Below, in pieces: positions 45,501 through 55,168 of a stretch of DNA of 64,000 bases (position 1 is its first letter; every line of letters starts with the position of its first letter). Position numbers and translations under genes: made by a program. Location: positions 10,900,241-10,964,240 of the forward strand of contig CP154955.1 in the NCBI GenBank assembly GCA_039621445.1. Reading direction: 5' to 3'. The notes below the pieces were generated by a model. The model had not been told where the DNA came from, made no database searches, and saw only the letters and a list, made by a program, of their open reading frames with translations. The DNA comes from Euglena gracilis (Eukaryota; Euglenida; Euglenophyceae; Euglenales).

Positions 45501-48500
45501 TCAATGGGTCCGTGAGCCCGGCAACCGACTACCTCAACTCTGGTCGCCGTCCACCCTGCGGCCTGCTCACCGATCTCCTGGGCCCTGGTCGTCCCTGGGT
45601 TGACGTGCATCGCCTGCTGCTGCCAGTGCCGCTGCTCTTCACCTACCACCAGTCAGGCCCTGGAGGATCGACAATGGCTTCACGGATCGACCTGGTCCTC
45701 GCAAACACGGCGGCGATGCGGCTGGTACGAGAGGCCTCGGTCCTCGAAGGGCTCAATGACGGCGGCCATTGTCCTGTGCTGGTGTCCTTGTCCCTCGACG
45801 CGGGCCGCATCGACTGGCAGCCGCCTCGCCCTCGTCCTCCGCCGCTGCTCTATGCGGCCTCCTCCGACCTGGCGTCCTCGCCCCAGTGGTCCGACCTCAT
45901 GGAGCGTTGGCTGCTCTCTCCGGCTGTCGTGGCCCTCCGTCCCCGTCCTGACGAGTCGCTGGACTCCCTCGCGATTGCTCTCCGTGCGGCATTGGAGCAC
46001 CTGGTGTCGCTGGCTGGCGGCTGGACTGTTCGGCCTCGCAAGCGGCGCTTGGCATACGACTCCAAGGAGGTGCGCTGCCTTCGCGGCCAGCTGGACGTTC
46101 TTCACCGCCTGGCTGCGCAGTGCCGCCGCGCGCTGCTGGACGCCTCCTCTCCCGGCTGCTGGCCACACCACTGGATGGCTCTGCTCGACGACCCGGAGCG
46201 CCGCGGGCTGTCCCTGCCGCGAGATGTCCCTGTGGCTGTGCTGGCAGTGGCTGTGCAGAACGCCATCACTACCCGACTCCCAGACCTGCAAGCTCTCTTG
46301 CGGCGCCATCGTGCGGAGCGTTGCAAGCGGTTCAAGGCTGCGCTTCCTCGGCTGTGGAAGGAGGACCTGGGCGTGATCCAGCGCTGGCTGCAGACCCCTG
46401 GGGTGCCGTGGGGCTCGCGCCCGGTGCTGGACGCCTCGGGGCAGCAGTGTCTCACCGCGGCGGCTGTGGATGGGGCTGTGCGCGCCTTCTGGGTCGATCA
46501 GGTGCTGCGGCAGCATGCGGGCTTGGATGAAGCAGCACGCTGGAGGGCATTCCTCGACTCCCGCTTCGGTACTCACATCCCTGTGGCCACCTGGCCTTCG
46601 TCGCCCTGGACTGCGGTGCGGGTGTCTGCGGCCCTGCGCTCGATGCGGGAAGGTGCTGCGCCGGGCCTGGCCGGGGTCCCCATCGCGGTGTGGAGGTCAC
46701 TGCCCGCTCCCTGGCCGGAGGCTGTCGCGCGCTTGCTGACGCTCGTGCAGGAGCAGCAGCGGTGGCCCTCCTGCTGGCTGGACGCGTACGTGGCCATGAT
46801 CCCCAAGGCGTCTGGTGGTGCACGCCCTCAGGACCAGCGTCCTATCACGGTGCTGGAGGTGCTGTACCGGCTGTGGGCAAAGGGGATCGTCACCGCGTGG
46901 ACCCCGACCCTCCAACACGTCTTCCTCTCGGACACCGCCTTCGGCTTCCGCGCAGGTCGCGGTACCCTGCATGCTGCGCAGGTGGTGCAGGACATCATGC
47001 GCCTGCAGCGCCACCGCCGCGCGGAGCTGTGGGTGGCCTCTTTCGACCTGGCGAAGTGCTATGACAGCCTGCCATGGTGGGCGGTGTTCCGGGTGCTGCG
47101 GCAGGCGGGCGTGCCGGAGGACGTGGTGGCCACCTTCGCTGCGTTCTACCGGGACGTGCGCAGGCGATTCCGTTACGGGACCGTCTTCGGCGAGCCGTGG
47201 CAGGCGTGCAATGGATTGGCGCAGGGCTGCCGGCAAGTCCCGACCTGCTGAACATCCTGTTTGAGACCTTCCATCGGTGGGCTGCCGCGCAGCGCCTCGG
47301 GGTCGATGTGGCAGGCCTCCATGTCGCGTCCGTCAGCTTCGCCGACGACCTGGTGCTGCTGGCCCCTTCCCAGCCTGCGGAGGAGGAGCTGATCGCGGCC
47401 TACCTGGAGTGGTGCGCTTTGCTGGGCGTGAAGGTTACGAAGGTCCAAGTCTGGTCCACACTGGGCCCTGGGCTAGCCGTGTCCATCGGCGACTCCTCCG
47501 TCATGACCACCGCCGAGTTCCGCTTCGTCGGGGTGGAGCTGGGTCAGCCCAACCGGATCGGCGACTCTGCGCACTGGCGTCCCCGGTTGGACAAGGCGCT
47601 GTCCGCCGCTCAACGACTGCGCTGCCTCCCGCTGCCTGCCGAGTTGAACGCGGTCCTGTGGCGGACGACGGTGCTGCCGAAGGCCCTCTACGGCTGTGAG
47701 CTGCGCAACGTCACGGCCACACAACTGGCCCCGCTGGTGGCTGCGGCGAAGGCTGCTGTGTTCACCAAGCCGCCGCTGGAGCTGAATGCCTGGAACGCCC
47801 CGGAGGTGGCGCTGGGCTGGCCGCTGGGGGACTCCGCGCCGCTGCACCCCATGGCCTTCGCCCGCCTGCTCCAACTGCGCTGGCTGCACCTCCTGGCGAA
47901 CGGCGAGGGCATCGCGAGCATCATCCACCGGGCTGTGGCCTGCCCTTCCGTGGTGTGGCGCGAGCCCTCCCTGGCGCTGCGGTCTGCTCTGGCGGCGGTG
48001 GGCTGGTCCATCAAGCGGAACGCGCAGTGCAGCCGTTCCGCGTCCTGGCCACGGCTGCTCCCAGAGCTGTCGCTGGCGGCCACGTCCTTGCTGTCCCCAG
48101 ACGACATCAACGACCCCCATGAGCAGGCGGTGTTCACGGACGGCTCGGTCTCCGCTGGAGGAGGAGGTGCCGCGGTATGGCGTCCGGTGGATGGTGAGGC
48201 CCTGCTGCTCCACGTCCCCGCACCGCGCAGCAGCACCCACTGTGTGCTGCTCGCCCTGGAGCTGGCGTTGAGCTTGCAGCCAACTCAGGTCCTCACCGAC
48301 TCGCTGTGCGCACTGCAGCTCCTCCGTGGCTGGGGCTCGATGCCGGAGACGCGTCGGCTACGCTGCCCGGATCGGGTGGAAGTGCGTCGGGCGCTGGCAG
48401 CCGTCGCGGCGTGTATCCTGCCCGTGACGCTGGAGAAGGTGCGGGCACATGACGACCGTGGGGTCCAGCGCGGGCTGTCAAAGGCGGTGGGCAATGATGC

Positions 48501-50649
48501 TGCTGATGCCCTGGCCAAGCAAGCGGCGGCGGGGACGACCTCACCGTCTGTCCGGCCCCCGGAGGACGTCCCGATGCTGGGTCCGGCGGGCGACCCGGTC
48601 GTGCTGTTGGATGGGGATGGCGCGGTGGTGCTCAGCGTCCCCTCCTCCTTCCCGGTGGCCTGGTGGCGACGTTGTCGGCGACTGTGGTCTTCCAAGGGAC
48701 CTCGCCCCCGGCTGGACATCCTGTTCCCCGTGGGTGTGGACTTCGACTGGGCCTCCTCCACCGCCATCTTCCGCCGGCCGGTGGTCCAGTCCGGCGGCTT
48801 CGTGCACAAGGAGGCCTCGCGGGTGATCAAGTGGGTCGCCCGTGTCCGTGGCGGCTGTCTTGCTACGCGGGAGCGTCTGGCGCGGCACAGCATCGGCGGC
48901 GTGGTGTCACCTGTCTGCCTGTGCTGCGGGGTGGAGGTGGAGGACGACGCCCACGTGCTGACGGGCTGTCCGGCTACCGGCGCTGCACCCCCCCTCCCGG
49001 CCCTGCTGGATGTGTGGGCGCTGGCCAGCGCTACCACGAAGCTGAGTGTGCCGCCCCCTTCACTGGCATGGCTGACGGCGCACTGCCTCCCCCTGCTGGC
49101 GGCGCTGGTCCCCTCCACCGTGCTGCACCATCACGCTCTCCCAGCGGCTGATGCGACGTGGTTCATGCTCGCGTTGCACGTGGCCCTGGCTGAGCGCACG
49201 GCAGAACTCCTTCGCCGTCGTGGTGAGCTCATGGCCACCTCCCCGATGCTGGTCGACACGCCCTCCGACCATCCCCCAGCGGCCCCGCCAGTCGTGTTCC
49301 CGGCCCCGGCGGCGAGCAGCTCCTCGTGTGCATTGCCCCCAGACCTGCGCCTCAGTGTCGCCGAGCTGCGGTCCCGGGAGCTTCAGCAGCGCCAGCGCCT
49401 CCCTGCCCCACTGGCACCAGCCCGTCCCCCGCAGGCCCCCCATGCGGTAGCCCCCGGCGGCGTTGGCTGCAGTCGCGCCTGGTCGTCTTGCTGCGGGAGC
49501 ACACTGTGGTCTGCCCCGCCAGCTGCGGCTGCCGTTCGGAGGTCTTTCTAGACCTCTTTGAGGAGTTGGTGGGCGAGCACTATACGACGACCCCTGGCTC
49601 CTTGCCGGCTCACTGCCTGTCCGGCTTCGCCAAGGCGCTGGCCAACCTGGTGGGCTCCGCGGACCTGAATCCCCCCCTCCAGCGACACTCATTCGGTGGC
49701 GGTCGGTGGCTGTACAACCGCACCCCCACTGTGCATCGGGATGCAGACCGCTGGCGTCGACGAGCTGAGCGAGAGCTGGCTGCCTGTCCGGTACCTCGCC
49801 CCGTGGCAACCATCGAGGAGGTGGATGCCGGTCTGGCTGCTTGGCTGCGGTACCACCCCCACCTGCGGGCGGCGGCGGTGGAGCAGGGGCTGCCGAGCAA
49901 AGCGCTTCTGCTGCTGTGGGAGGTGGACAAGGGTATGCCCTTCCCATCCACTGCGGGCAGCTCGGAGTCTGCGCTGGTCCTGGGCTTCACCCGTCGACTG
50001 CGCCGCCAGGTGGGCATGGACGACGAGCTGCGGGACTACATGATCCCCCGAGACGTGGTCGGCGCCCTGGGACCTGGCCTGCGGGACAGCCACAACCAGC
50101 GCTGGCCGGTGCAGATCGTGCCGCCCGCCCCCGGGGAGCCGGCTGCCTGGTACGAGCTGTTCCAGCAGCGGTGGAAAGATTTCTTGTCGTCTTTACGGGT
50201 CACCGCACCGGCGGAGGAGGCGGATCACCGGCGGGCTCGAGCAGTGGAGGACCTGGCTCCAGCAAAGAGGCGGCGGACAGCCCCTCCGGCGCGGGCAGTG
50301 TCGGCCAAGCCCCCCGCCCCGCCGAGGTCGTCACCCAGGGCGCGGTCTCCGGACGCCGAGGCCGACGTGCCCCCATCGAAGCGTCAGTCCACCTTGGACT
50401 GTTGGCGGCAACCTGCGAGGGCCCCGCTACCCCGTCATGGGCGAGCGGCTGAGGGTCCGCCGACCTAATGGAGGAGGGAAGGGGCGCTTGGCATCGTGAT
50501 GACCACGGTCGTCATGGCCTAGACAGCGCCCCGCGGTGAGGTCCCCCTCGCCGCTCCGACCGAACCCCCCCCCCCGCCTCGGTCCCGGGCTCCGCCTGCC
50601 CGGGGACGACGACCTCCCCCTCCGGGGGGACAGCAGCAGGGTCGGCCAT
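38161..50649 (-). CDS. multi-exon gene with ParB/sulfiredoxin-like N-terminal region, split by a LINE
   Basis: Exons, in coding order: 50649-50574 joined across the LINE to 42569-42256, then 41979 to about 41890, 41697-41467, 41317-41033, 40883 to about 40780, about 40440-40193, 39907-39695 and 39523-38161. Most introns are GT-AG. After an A/P/E-rich start, the segment from LPLEVLHVDY to GQHIIAALKRW resembles a ParB N-terminal domain, a fold used in partition, nuclease and accessory proteins. The middle is an unrecognised alpha/beta-like region. The tail is an E/K/S/P-rich charged region of about 300 residues ending KRPSKHKK, suggesting a nuclear protein. Total length is about 900-950 residues. 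Three frame problems (near 42462, 40438 and 39160) fall at C/G runs. The start ATG sits in CACCATGG. The ParB call is by pattern only. Confidence 0.6.
39695..39907 (-). CDS. ParB-like gene, exon 7
   Basis: This exon lies between a CAG acceptor (39908) and a GTACAC donor (39694). It encodes VKRLAGVVPVVIYGAAGAVA and FEKRTLVVVFGPGDVERSK, with alternating hydrophobic beta-like segments. Confidence 0.65.
40193..40440 (-). CDS. ParB-like gene, exon 6
   Basis: It encodes LTAPFWVEAQYEELRASFAL and VVAARPAGEDKGVRCLAYKA, ending LVIVE before a GTCACG donor (40192). Its 5' edge lies in an eight-base C-run (minus strand) inside the direct repeat that bounds the preceding intron; seven bases would restore the frame. 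Confidence 0.6.
40443..40780 (-). mobile_element. insertion-derived intron bounded by 16-bp direct repeats
   Basis: GGGGGGCTTCGGCTCC occurs at both ends of this intron (40437-40452 and 40774-40789), so removing one copy plus the interior restores the exon sequence. The last 100 or so bases on the plus strand (about 40677-40779) recur at 56877-56985, where another direct repeat flanks the shorter copy. This looks like a retroposed element with a conserved 3' end that now sits exactly at an exon junction. Confidence 0.6.
40780..40883 (-). CDS. ParB-like gene, exon 5
   Basis: Bounded by a CTCACAG acceptor, it encodes VQNGAERSRFKRTVPVAALQ and VVRLGSWTWSPAEPKPP; its end lies in the direct repeat of the following intron. 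Confidence 0.6.
41033..41317 (-). CDS. ParB-like gene, exon 4
   Basis: It lies between a GGCAG acceptor (41318) and a GTATGT donor (41032). It encodes VIQMWGPLQRLVEETPEAVA through MWVAFAWRSDNPHIHGQI, a mainly helical stretch. Confidence 0.65.
41467..41697 (-). CDS. ParB-like gene, exon 3
   Basis: It lies between an AATGCAG acceptor and a GTGTGA donor. It encodes GCGQGKYVLATILHPLTPVH and GGDAQAIQSAVKELSIPQFA, continuing the N-terminal globular region. Confidence 0.65.
41728..41848. repeat. GGGGTGGCACGAGA minisatellite in an intron
   Basis: About nine units of 14-15 bases (GGGG-YGKCACGAGA pattern) run in tandem. Related single units occur at 37725-37775. Confidence 0.85.
41890..41979 (-). CDS. 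ParB-like gene, exon 2
   Basis: The exon starts after TTGCAG at 41980, where the acceptor is formed by a TGCGCAATTGCAG copy of the dispersed palindromic module. It encodes ENHYVLMSGQHIIAALKRWA, the part most like the second conserved box of ParB-type domains. Its 3' end is not resolved; a GTCCCA donor after EGF is one option. Confidence 0.55.
41980..42255 (-). repeat. intron carrying four TGCGCA modules
   Basis: The modules at about 41984, 42024, 42060 and 42098 have AT or AA centres with AAATAAAA- or AAATC-type arms. The one nearest exon 2 overlaps the 3' splice site. Confidence 0.7.
42256..42569 (-). CDS. ParB-like gene, exon 1, part downstream of the LINE
   Basis: Directly next to the left LINE junction the minus strand continues an A/E/P-rich segment (EAGAEPAPAEAAAAQEPKPA), then ITEVYKEEVKQWVLATVTKL and PLEVLHVDYNQSEGQTRPLD. 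It ends at a GTGTGT donor in phase with exon 2. One more C in the run at 42461-42466 is needed to keep the frame. Confidence 0.6.
42638..44978 (+). CDS. LINE ORF1 protein
   Basis: The start ATG is 50 bases inside the element and the frame ends at TGA 44976-44978, giving about 780 residues. Two single missing C residues in CCC runs (about 43172 and 43213) break the frame; restoring both gives one continuous protein through HPSVADLLIATG and ADLDVAALRPQLGEAAALFD. The N-terminal two thirds look globular and repetitive in helix content, the next part is P/S/T/R-rich, and a helical LEELRRENADLRAQL segment near 44600 could be a coiled coil. No zinc knuckle or RNA-recognition motif is obvious. ORF1 proteins usually bind the element RNA; that role is inferred. 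Confidence 0.8.
44971..50468 (+). CDS. LINE ORF2: endonuclease, reverse transcriptase, RNase H
   Basis: The ATG overlaps the ORF1 stop in ATGCCTGA, suggesting coupled translation. Endonuclease motifs are GTWNM, VQETHL, LLLGDFNGS, SRIDLVL and GGHCPV (45040-45790). Reverse transcriptase motifs are FDLAKCYDS (47042), GLAQGC (47214) and FADDLVLL (47338). RNase H residues are FTDGS (48132), the E of LALELAL, LTDS, and GNDAADALAK (48490). A CLCC...H...C knuckle is at 48914-48968, followed by an unassigned extension of about 500 residues ending KRQSTLDCW. Four one-base breaks (45002-45010, about 45236, 47234, 49455) are each fixed by one extra C. About 1830 residues if intact. Confidence 0.85.
50574..50649 (-). 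CDS. ParB-like gene, exon 1, start-codon part upstream of the LINE
   Basis: The start codon at 50649-50647 lies in CACCATGG and opens MADPAAVPPEGEVVVPGQAE. Reading passes through the 18-bp target duplication in the same frame as 42569. The LINE therefore separates the start codon from the rest of the gene on this haplotype. Confidence 0.65.
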
Positions 50650-51931
50650 GGTGTGTGACCTGAGGCAAGGCGCCGTTTCAAAGGGGGGGGAGGTAACCGG
50701 TGACTGAAACACACATGCAACAGCTGCATTCAGCACAGTGAAAGGCCTTCCAACCTACGGCAGGCAATCCGCCCCAAATGTGGCAAAAATTCATCCGACT
50801 CAGGCATTTTCAGGCAAAAAAAATGGAAAAAGTGTGAAACGTTTCGACGGAACGCACAGCATGGGTGATTCTGGTCCGTAACAAGGGGGGGTATGCATAT
50901 GCTACGTTTTTGTAATCTCTCACGGCGTGTCTGTGTCAAAAACTGCCAAACACAAACCGGGGGGGACACGTCATGGATTCAGGTCGCGAAACGGTTAACG
51001 CACTGGCGGTTTGCCGTTGGGCCTCGTAGGCCTGCTTTTTTGGAAATGTAGAAGGCGCACGGAGGGGAGTTTTCAATTTTTTTCTTCTGGCGAACATGCA
51101 CCTGATTACGGCACATCGAATGATCCATAAAATAAAGCGTGGTGTGACTTGTGTCCAAAGTTACTGAACCGTCGCCTCATCATCAAATTCACTCAGTCGG
51201 ACCCCTCGAAGGGGTCCGTCGGGACGTACACACGAGCCGCCCTCGGCGACACCGTGTCCCGACTGCTGGTGGCTGCCCCGCGCCCTACAGGTTCCACCGG
51301 TACGCTCCTGCCCGCCCGCGGAGGTGACTCGTCGCCCGCCGGCGATTCAAATGGCGACCTTCGAGTAGGTCGCTCAGACGGGGACTCCTCAGACGAGGAC
51401 TCAACAGCCATGGCCAACGGCAGATTCACGGCGCACCACAGAATTAATTTTTTGAAGTATAACGTTTGATGCGCGCAAATGCGCGCATCAAACGTAATAC
51501 TTCTGTTCAGGGAGGGGGGCTTGACTCTATATCGTTGAAAACTGGAGCAGTGTTAAAGTTATGGGGTCACGAACCTTCAGTACCTTTCCCCCTGCACCCA
51601 GAACACAGATACTTCAACAAACATAAGCGGGACTTGAACAAGCGGACAAACGCCTGGACTAGTTAAGGCGCTATTTTCATAGGGACAGCAAGAATTTTTT
51701 AGCAGATGTGGTACACCAACAGGGCCTACTGCGCGTTTCACGTAGCAGCAATACAAAAGTGCTGTACAGTTTTGATGCGCGCAATTGCGCAAATAAAAAT
51801 TATAAACTTTTTGACAAGGCAGAACCGTATTGACAGCCTCTCTGTATGCGTGCACACATTTTGTACTTTTGATGCGCGCAAATGCGCAAATGATAAGTAA
51901 CACATTTGAGGTACGCAGACGGACGTGAACG
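50650..51931. other. intergenic stretch between two minus-strand genes
   Basis: It should hold the promoter of the ParB-like gene (50650-51000) and the 3' region of the next gene. No TATA-like box is obvious close to the ATG. A GC-rich open block at 51215-51430 is not bounded by splice sites. TGCGCA modules occur at 51465-51500, 51773-51800 and 51868-51893. Confidence 0.5.
51465..51500. repeat. 16-bp-arm hairpin around a TGCGCG module
   Basis: ACGTTTGATGCGCGCA and its complement TGCGCGCATCAAACGT are separated by only AA. Confidence 0.9.
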
Positions 51932-53606
51932 TCAATAGGGCAACAGTGAGGGTGAACACCCACCCAAAACATGCTCACCAATCATGAGTCTGAATGCTGC
52001 TTCCCCAGGAGCCCTCTCCTGACGTGGACGGCGGCGACCCAGCACGCTGTCCCAGTGGACCTGGCACAGGTCCAACTCCGCCTGCGACCGGCGACTGCTG
52101 CCAGCCTGCGCGTCGTAGCACAGCTGGTCCAGCTCCGCTGCGGCGTCGGTGGAGGGCACCTGGTCCTTCAGCAGTGTCCGCAGCGCGTACTGCAGGACGT
52201 CCTTCAGGGCTGTCTCGCCCTTCGGCCCCGCGTCCGGCGCCAGCAGGGACGGCGGACCCACCCACCCGTCAGGCCACCGCTGGACCACGGACTGGTCCTC
52301 GGACTCCTCCCCCTCGTCCCCCAGGTCCTCGGGCTGCCGCCGTCTCTCCGGGCGCAGCCCCTTCACCGACGCGAACGTCACCATCTGGTGGACCAGGCGG
52401 TCGGGGGCGTCCAGCGGGGGCCGCAGCTCACTGCCGTCAAGCAGGTAATCCAGGTTGCGCAGGCAGTCCGCCATCCACCGCCGGTCCACCCCGCCCACCC
52501 TCAGCTCCCGGGCGCCGTGGTGCCCCTGCCTCACCAGGAGGTACAGGTCCATCACGTCCTCCACCTCCACCGCCTCCGGGTGCTGCTGCATGGAGCCGCC
52601 CAGCCTGCTGAGGGTCGCCTCGTTGGCCTCCTCCGAGAAGCAGCAGGCGGGCAGCCGCTCGTGCCACCGGTCCCACATCAGCAGGGCGCACGCCAGCGTC
52701 CGGACATAGTCCGAGTGCCCGCGCGGCCAGTGTCCGGGTGTGGGCACCTCCAGGTGGAGCAGCATCGTCAGGGCGTTGCACAGCACCTTCCGCGCCTGCC
52801 CACCGGTCTGCGGCCGCCGCTCCTCCCAGTGGCACTCCCGCACCTGCCACCCCAGCGCCAAGCAGGCCGGCGCCCACACCACCAGCAGGTCCTCCAGCGC
52901 CTGCGCCACCGCCAGGTCCTGGTCTAGCCTCTCCAGGGCCTCCACCGCCTGGGCCTCCTTCCGGCGGCAGTGCTCCAGCGCCCGGATGCACTCCATCTCC
53001 CGGCTGCCGGACTGCCACGCCCGCTCCATCTTGGCGCTGGCCGCTGCGTGCCGCACCTGCCGGGCAGTCTGCCGCTCCGCCTCCTCTTTCCGCCGTTGGG
53101 TGTGGTGCGTCTGCTCCCGGCGCCGCTCCACCTCCGGCACCACGGTGTCCCAGCGCCGCCGCAGGGTGCGGATCAGCTGTCGGAGGCGGGCGCGGCGGTC
53201 CGCCGGCACCATCAGCATGGCGCCGACCCACATCTCCAGCGCCCGCACCTTCGGCTTGGTGGACCACTGCTCCCCCGGCGCCATCGTGCCCCGCTGGAGG
53301 AACAGGAACAGCGGCAGCAGGCGGCGGTACAGCACGTACAGCACCTGCTTGTACGCGTGCCACACGCCGTACAGCGGGGGCAGCTGCCGCAGCGCCTCTG
53401 CCGCGTCCCACCGCTGGCACTCCCGCCCGTAGACCACCTTCAGCTGGCGGTGCCAGAGGTTGATGTCGACCAGCAGGGGCAGCGGCGCCCTCACGCGGCC
53501 CAGCACGTCGCCCTTCAGGAAGCGGAGGCCTTCAGCATCCCCACCTGGGAGGAGATCCGGTCGTCCGTCAGCATGAAGGGGTGCCACACCGGGCACCGGG
53601 CGTTCT
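51932..53606 (-). CDS. large terminal exon of an uncharacterised gene with possible transposase-like motifs
   Basis: The exon runs from an acceptor near 53607 to a TAG at 51932, about 558 residues. It opens with CPVWHPFMLTDDRISSQVG. One missing C near 53545 must be supplied to join MLKA to LRFLKGDVLGRVRAPLPLLV, then DINLWHRQLKVVYG and LPPLYGVWHAYKQVLYVLYR follow. Next comes a helical R/E-rich, probably coiled-coil region (53000-53130) and a mixed C-terminal half with no recognised domain. Aspartates in LTDD and LLVDIN plus FDN in the upstream exon could be an acidic active site as in DDE-type or RNase H-like transposase-derived proteins. That is a guess from spacing, not a domain match. Confidence 0.55.
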
Positions 53607-54063
53607 CTCAGCAACATCGCAGTCATTGCACTGTTGTGTGAGAGACCAACTGCGTAGTCACACGACCAAAAAAAAAAGTGCTGAACACTTTTGATGCGCG
53701 CATTTGCGCATATGCGCGCATCAAAAGTGTTCATAGGCATTCGTCGGATCCAGGGCGTGATCCCGTACAGGAATTCATACAAACTTACTTGTGCGCGCAA
53801 ATGCGCAAATCAAATGTAAGCAGCAGTACAAAAGGGAATTCTACATGGCACACTGCTGTAGTACCACGGACCGGAATGTATTTCAAACACTCATAGTACA
53901 GTAATGTGCGTGCAATTGCGCGCACGTCAGTGCAAATTAAATTCTTCCTGACTCAAACCTTTCGGTAACCCGCTAACACATCAATACCAACACACATAGG
54001 TTGTTCAGACCCCTTTTACATATTCACCTACACAGGCGACCTGAAAAACCTAAACACGCTCAG
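53607..54063 (-). repeat. probable intron with three palindromic modules
   Basis: It carries a 20-bp-arm hairpin at 53683-53732 (arms begin GAACACTTTTGATGCGCGCA) and modules at 53790-53816 and 53903-53928. The donor joining it to the upstream exon is not resolved; the upstream exon also has an in-frame TGA at its end. Confidence 0.55.
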
Positions 54064-54658
54064 TCACTCTGATGTTCGAGGCACGTCCAGCGGTACGCGC
54101 AGCTCGTGCGCCGCCAGCGGGCGTGCGCTGATCTCGGAGACCAGCTCCCGGAACGCCGGCTGGTCGCTCCGCACCAGCCGCGTGGACACCCGGTGGATGC
54201 GGCCCAGCAGCTGCTCCAGTGACGGGTACCCCGGGTACTCCGGGATGGCGTCCACCGCCGTCCGCATCATGGACATGACGCAGCAGTCGTGGGTGCGGAT
54301 CACCATCCGGGGGTTCGACGTCATGGCCCTCTTCCAGAAGTTGTCGAACCACAGGACGCAGCTCCGCCCCTCCGACTGCTGCCACAGGTCCTCCAGCCGC
54401 TCGCACGCCCGCTGCCGCCGCCACTGCCGGTTCCACATCGGCTCCTCCGGCAGGATCCCGCTGGGCCGCAACAGTCGGCTGGCCGCCCGGTGCCGGGCCA
54501 GCGGCGCCTCGTGCTCCTCCGCCACCACCCGCTGCGCCGCTCGCGGGCAGGCGTGCTGTCGCAGCGCCCGGTACACGGCCCAGGCGTCCTTCAGCACGAG
54601 CTCGATCCGCGGCCGCCGCGGCTCCCGGGCCAGCTCCTCCAGCAGCGCCGCGCCCACA
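54064..54658 (-). CDS. upstream exon of the 51.9-54.7 kb gene (or a short separate gene)
   Basis: The exon follows a CTAAC branch-like site and CAAG acceptor (54659). It is open for about 198 residues through DAWAVYRALRQHACPRAAQR, RSCVLWFDNFWKRAMTSNPR and EYPGYPSLEQLLGRIHRVST to a TGA at 54064. The VLWFDNFWKR motif with following helical segments resembles the acidic core of transposase-like proteins in style. It may splice before the stop (GTGCCT or GTACCG donors) into 53606, giving one gene of about 750 or more residues. Upstream exons were not found. Confidence 0.5.
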
Positions 54659-54659
54659 C

Positions 54660-55166
54660 TTGCAGTTAGTGCGACCGGAAAAATTGCTTCCGTGCGCCGC
54701 GACCACCGCGGAAAATTTTTTTTGTAACTGGCAGCGCCGCGGCAAAATTTTTTATGTGCGCCGCGAATGCCGCAGCACTGGTTTATGTGTGCGCCACGAC
54801 CACCGCGGAAACTTTTGTAGTTTGTGCCGCGACCGCTGTGGCAATTGTCTTTTTAAATTACTTCCTTTCGGCCCCATCCCTTGCCTGGCCTCTTTGATAC
54901 TTTCTCGCCCATGGCCGAGAGTGAACTTTTGTGCAAGTGTTCTTGTTTGTTTTCACAGATCAGCTTTCACCATCTATCAATCTAACTGTTTCCACCAAAA
55001 AGTGTTGGGTGCTGTGTTGCTGCCAATGCGTTCTTGAGCTCCGTGCAGAAAATTTTTTGTGCCGCAACCACCGTGGAAAATTTTTCCCCTTGCGCCGCGA
55101 CCACCGCGGCAAAAAATTTTGTTTGTGCCACGACAGCCGCGGCAAAAATCTTTCTGTGCGCCGTCG
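54660..55166. repeat. array of GCCGCGACCACCGCGG units
   Basis: Nine or so units of the form TGCGCCGCGACCACCGCGG followed by AAAATTTT are scattered through this stretch, with a unique segment at 54860-55040. The left terminus TTGCAGTTAGTGCG abuts the exon at 54658; nearly the same terminus abuts the exon ending at 55366. Confidence 0.7.
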
Positions 55167-55168
55167 AC

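Larger units (their letters stand above)
42588..50573 (+). mobile_element. full-length LINE (non-LTR retrotransposon)
   Basis: The 7986-base element carries ORF1 and ORF2 and is flanked by an 18-bp direct repeat, CCGCCTCGGTCCCGGGCT, at 42570-42587 and 50574-50591. The two flanks join in frame as one exon of the minus-strand ParB-like gene, which proves the boundaries. The 3' end is a C-run of about nine bases rather than poly(A). Domain order (apurinic-type endonuclease, reverse transcriptase, RNase H, zinc knuckle, C-terminal extension) fits LINE groups that carry RNase H. It has no TGCGCA modules. Confidence 0.9.

Noticed and set aside
44436-50093. Long minus-strand and alternate-frame open frames across the LINE
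   Set aside because: They are shadows of ORF1 and ORF2, caused by very high G+C content.
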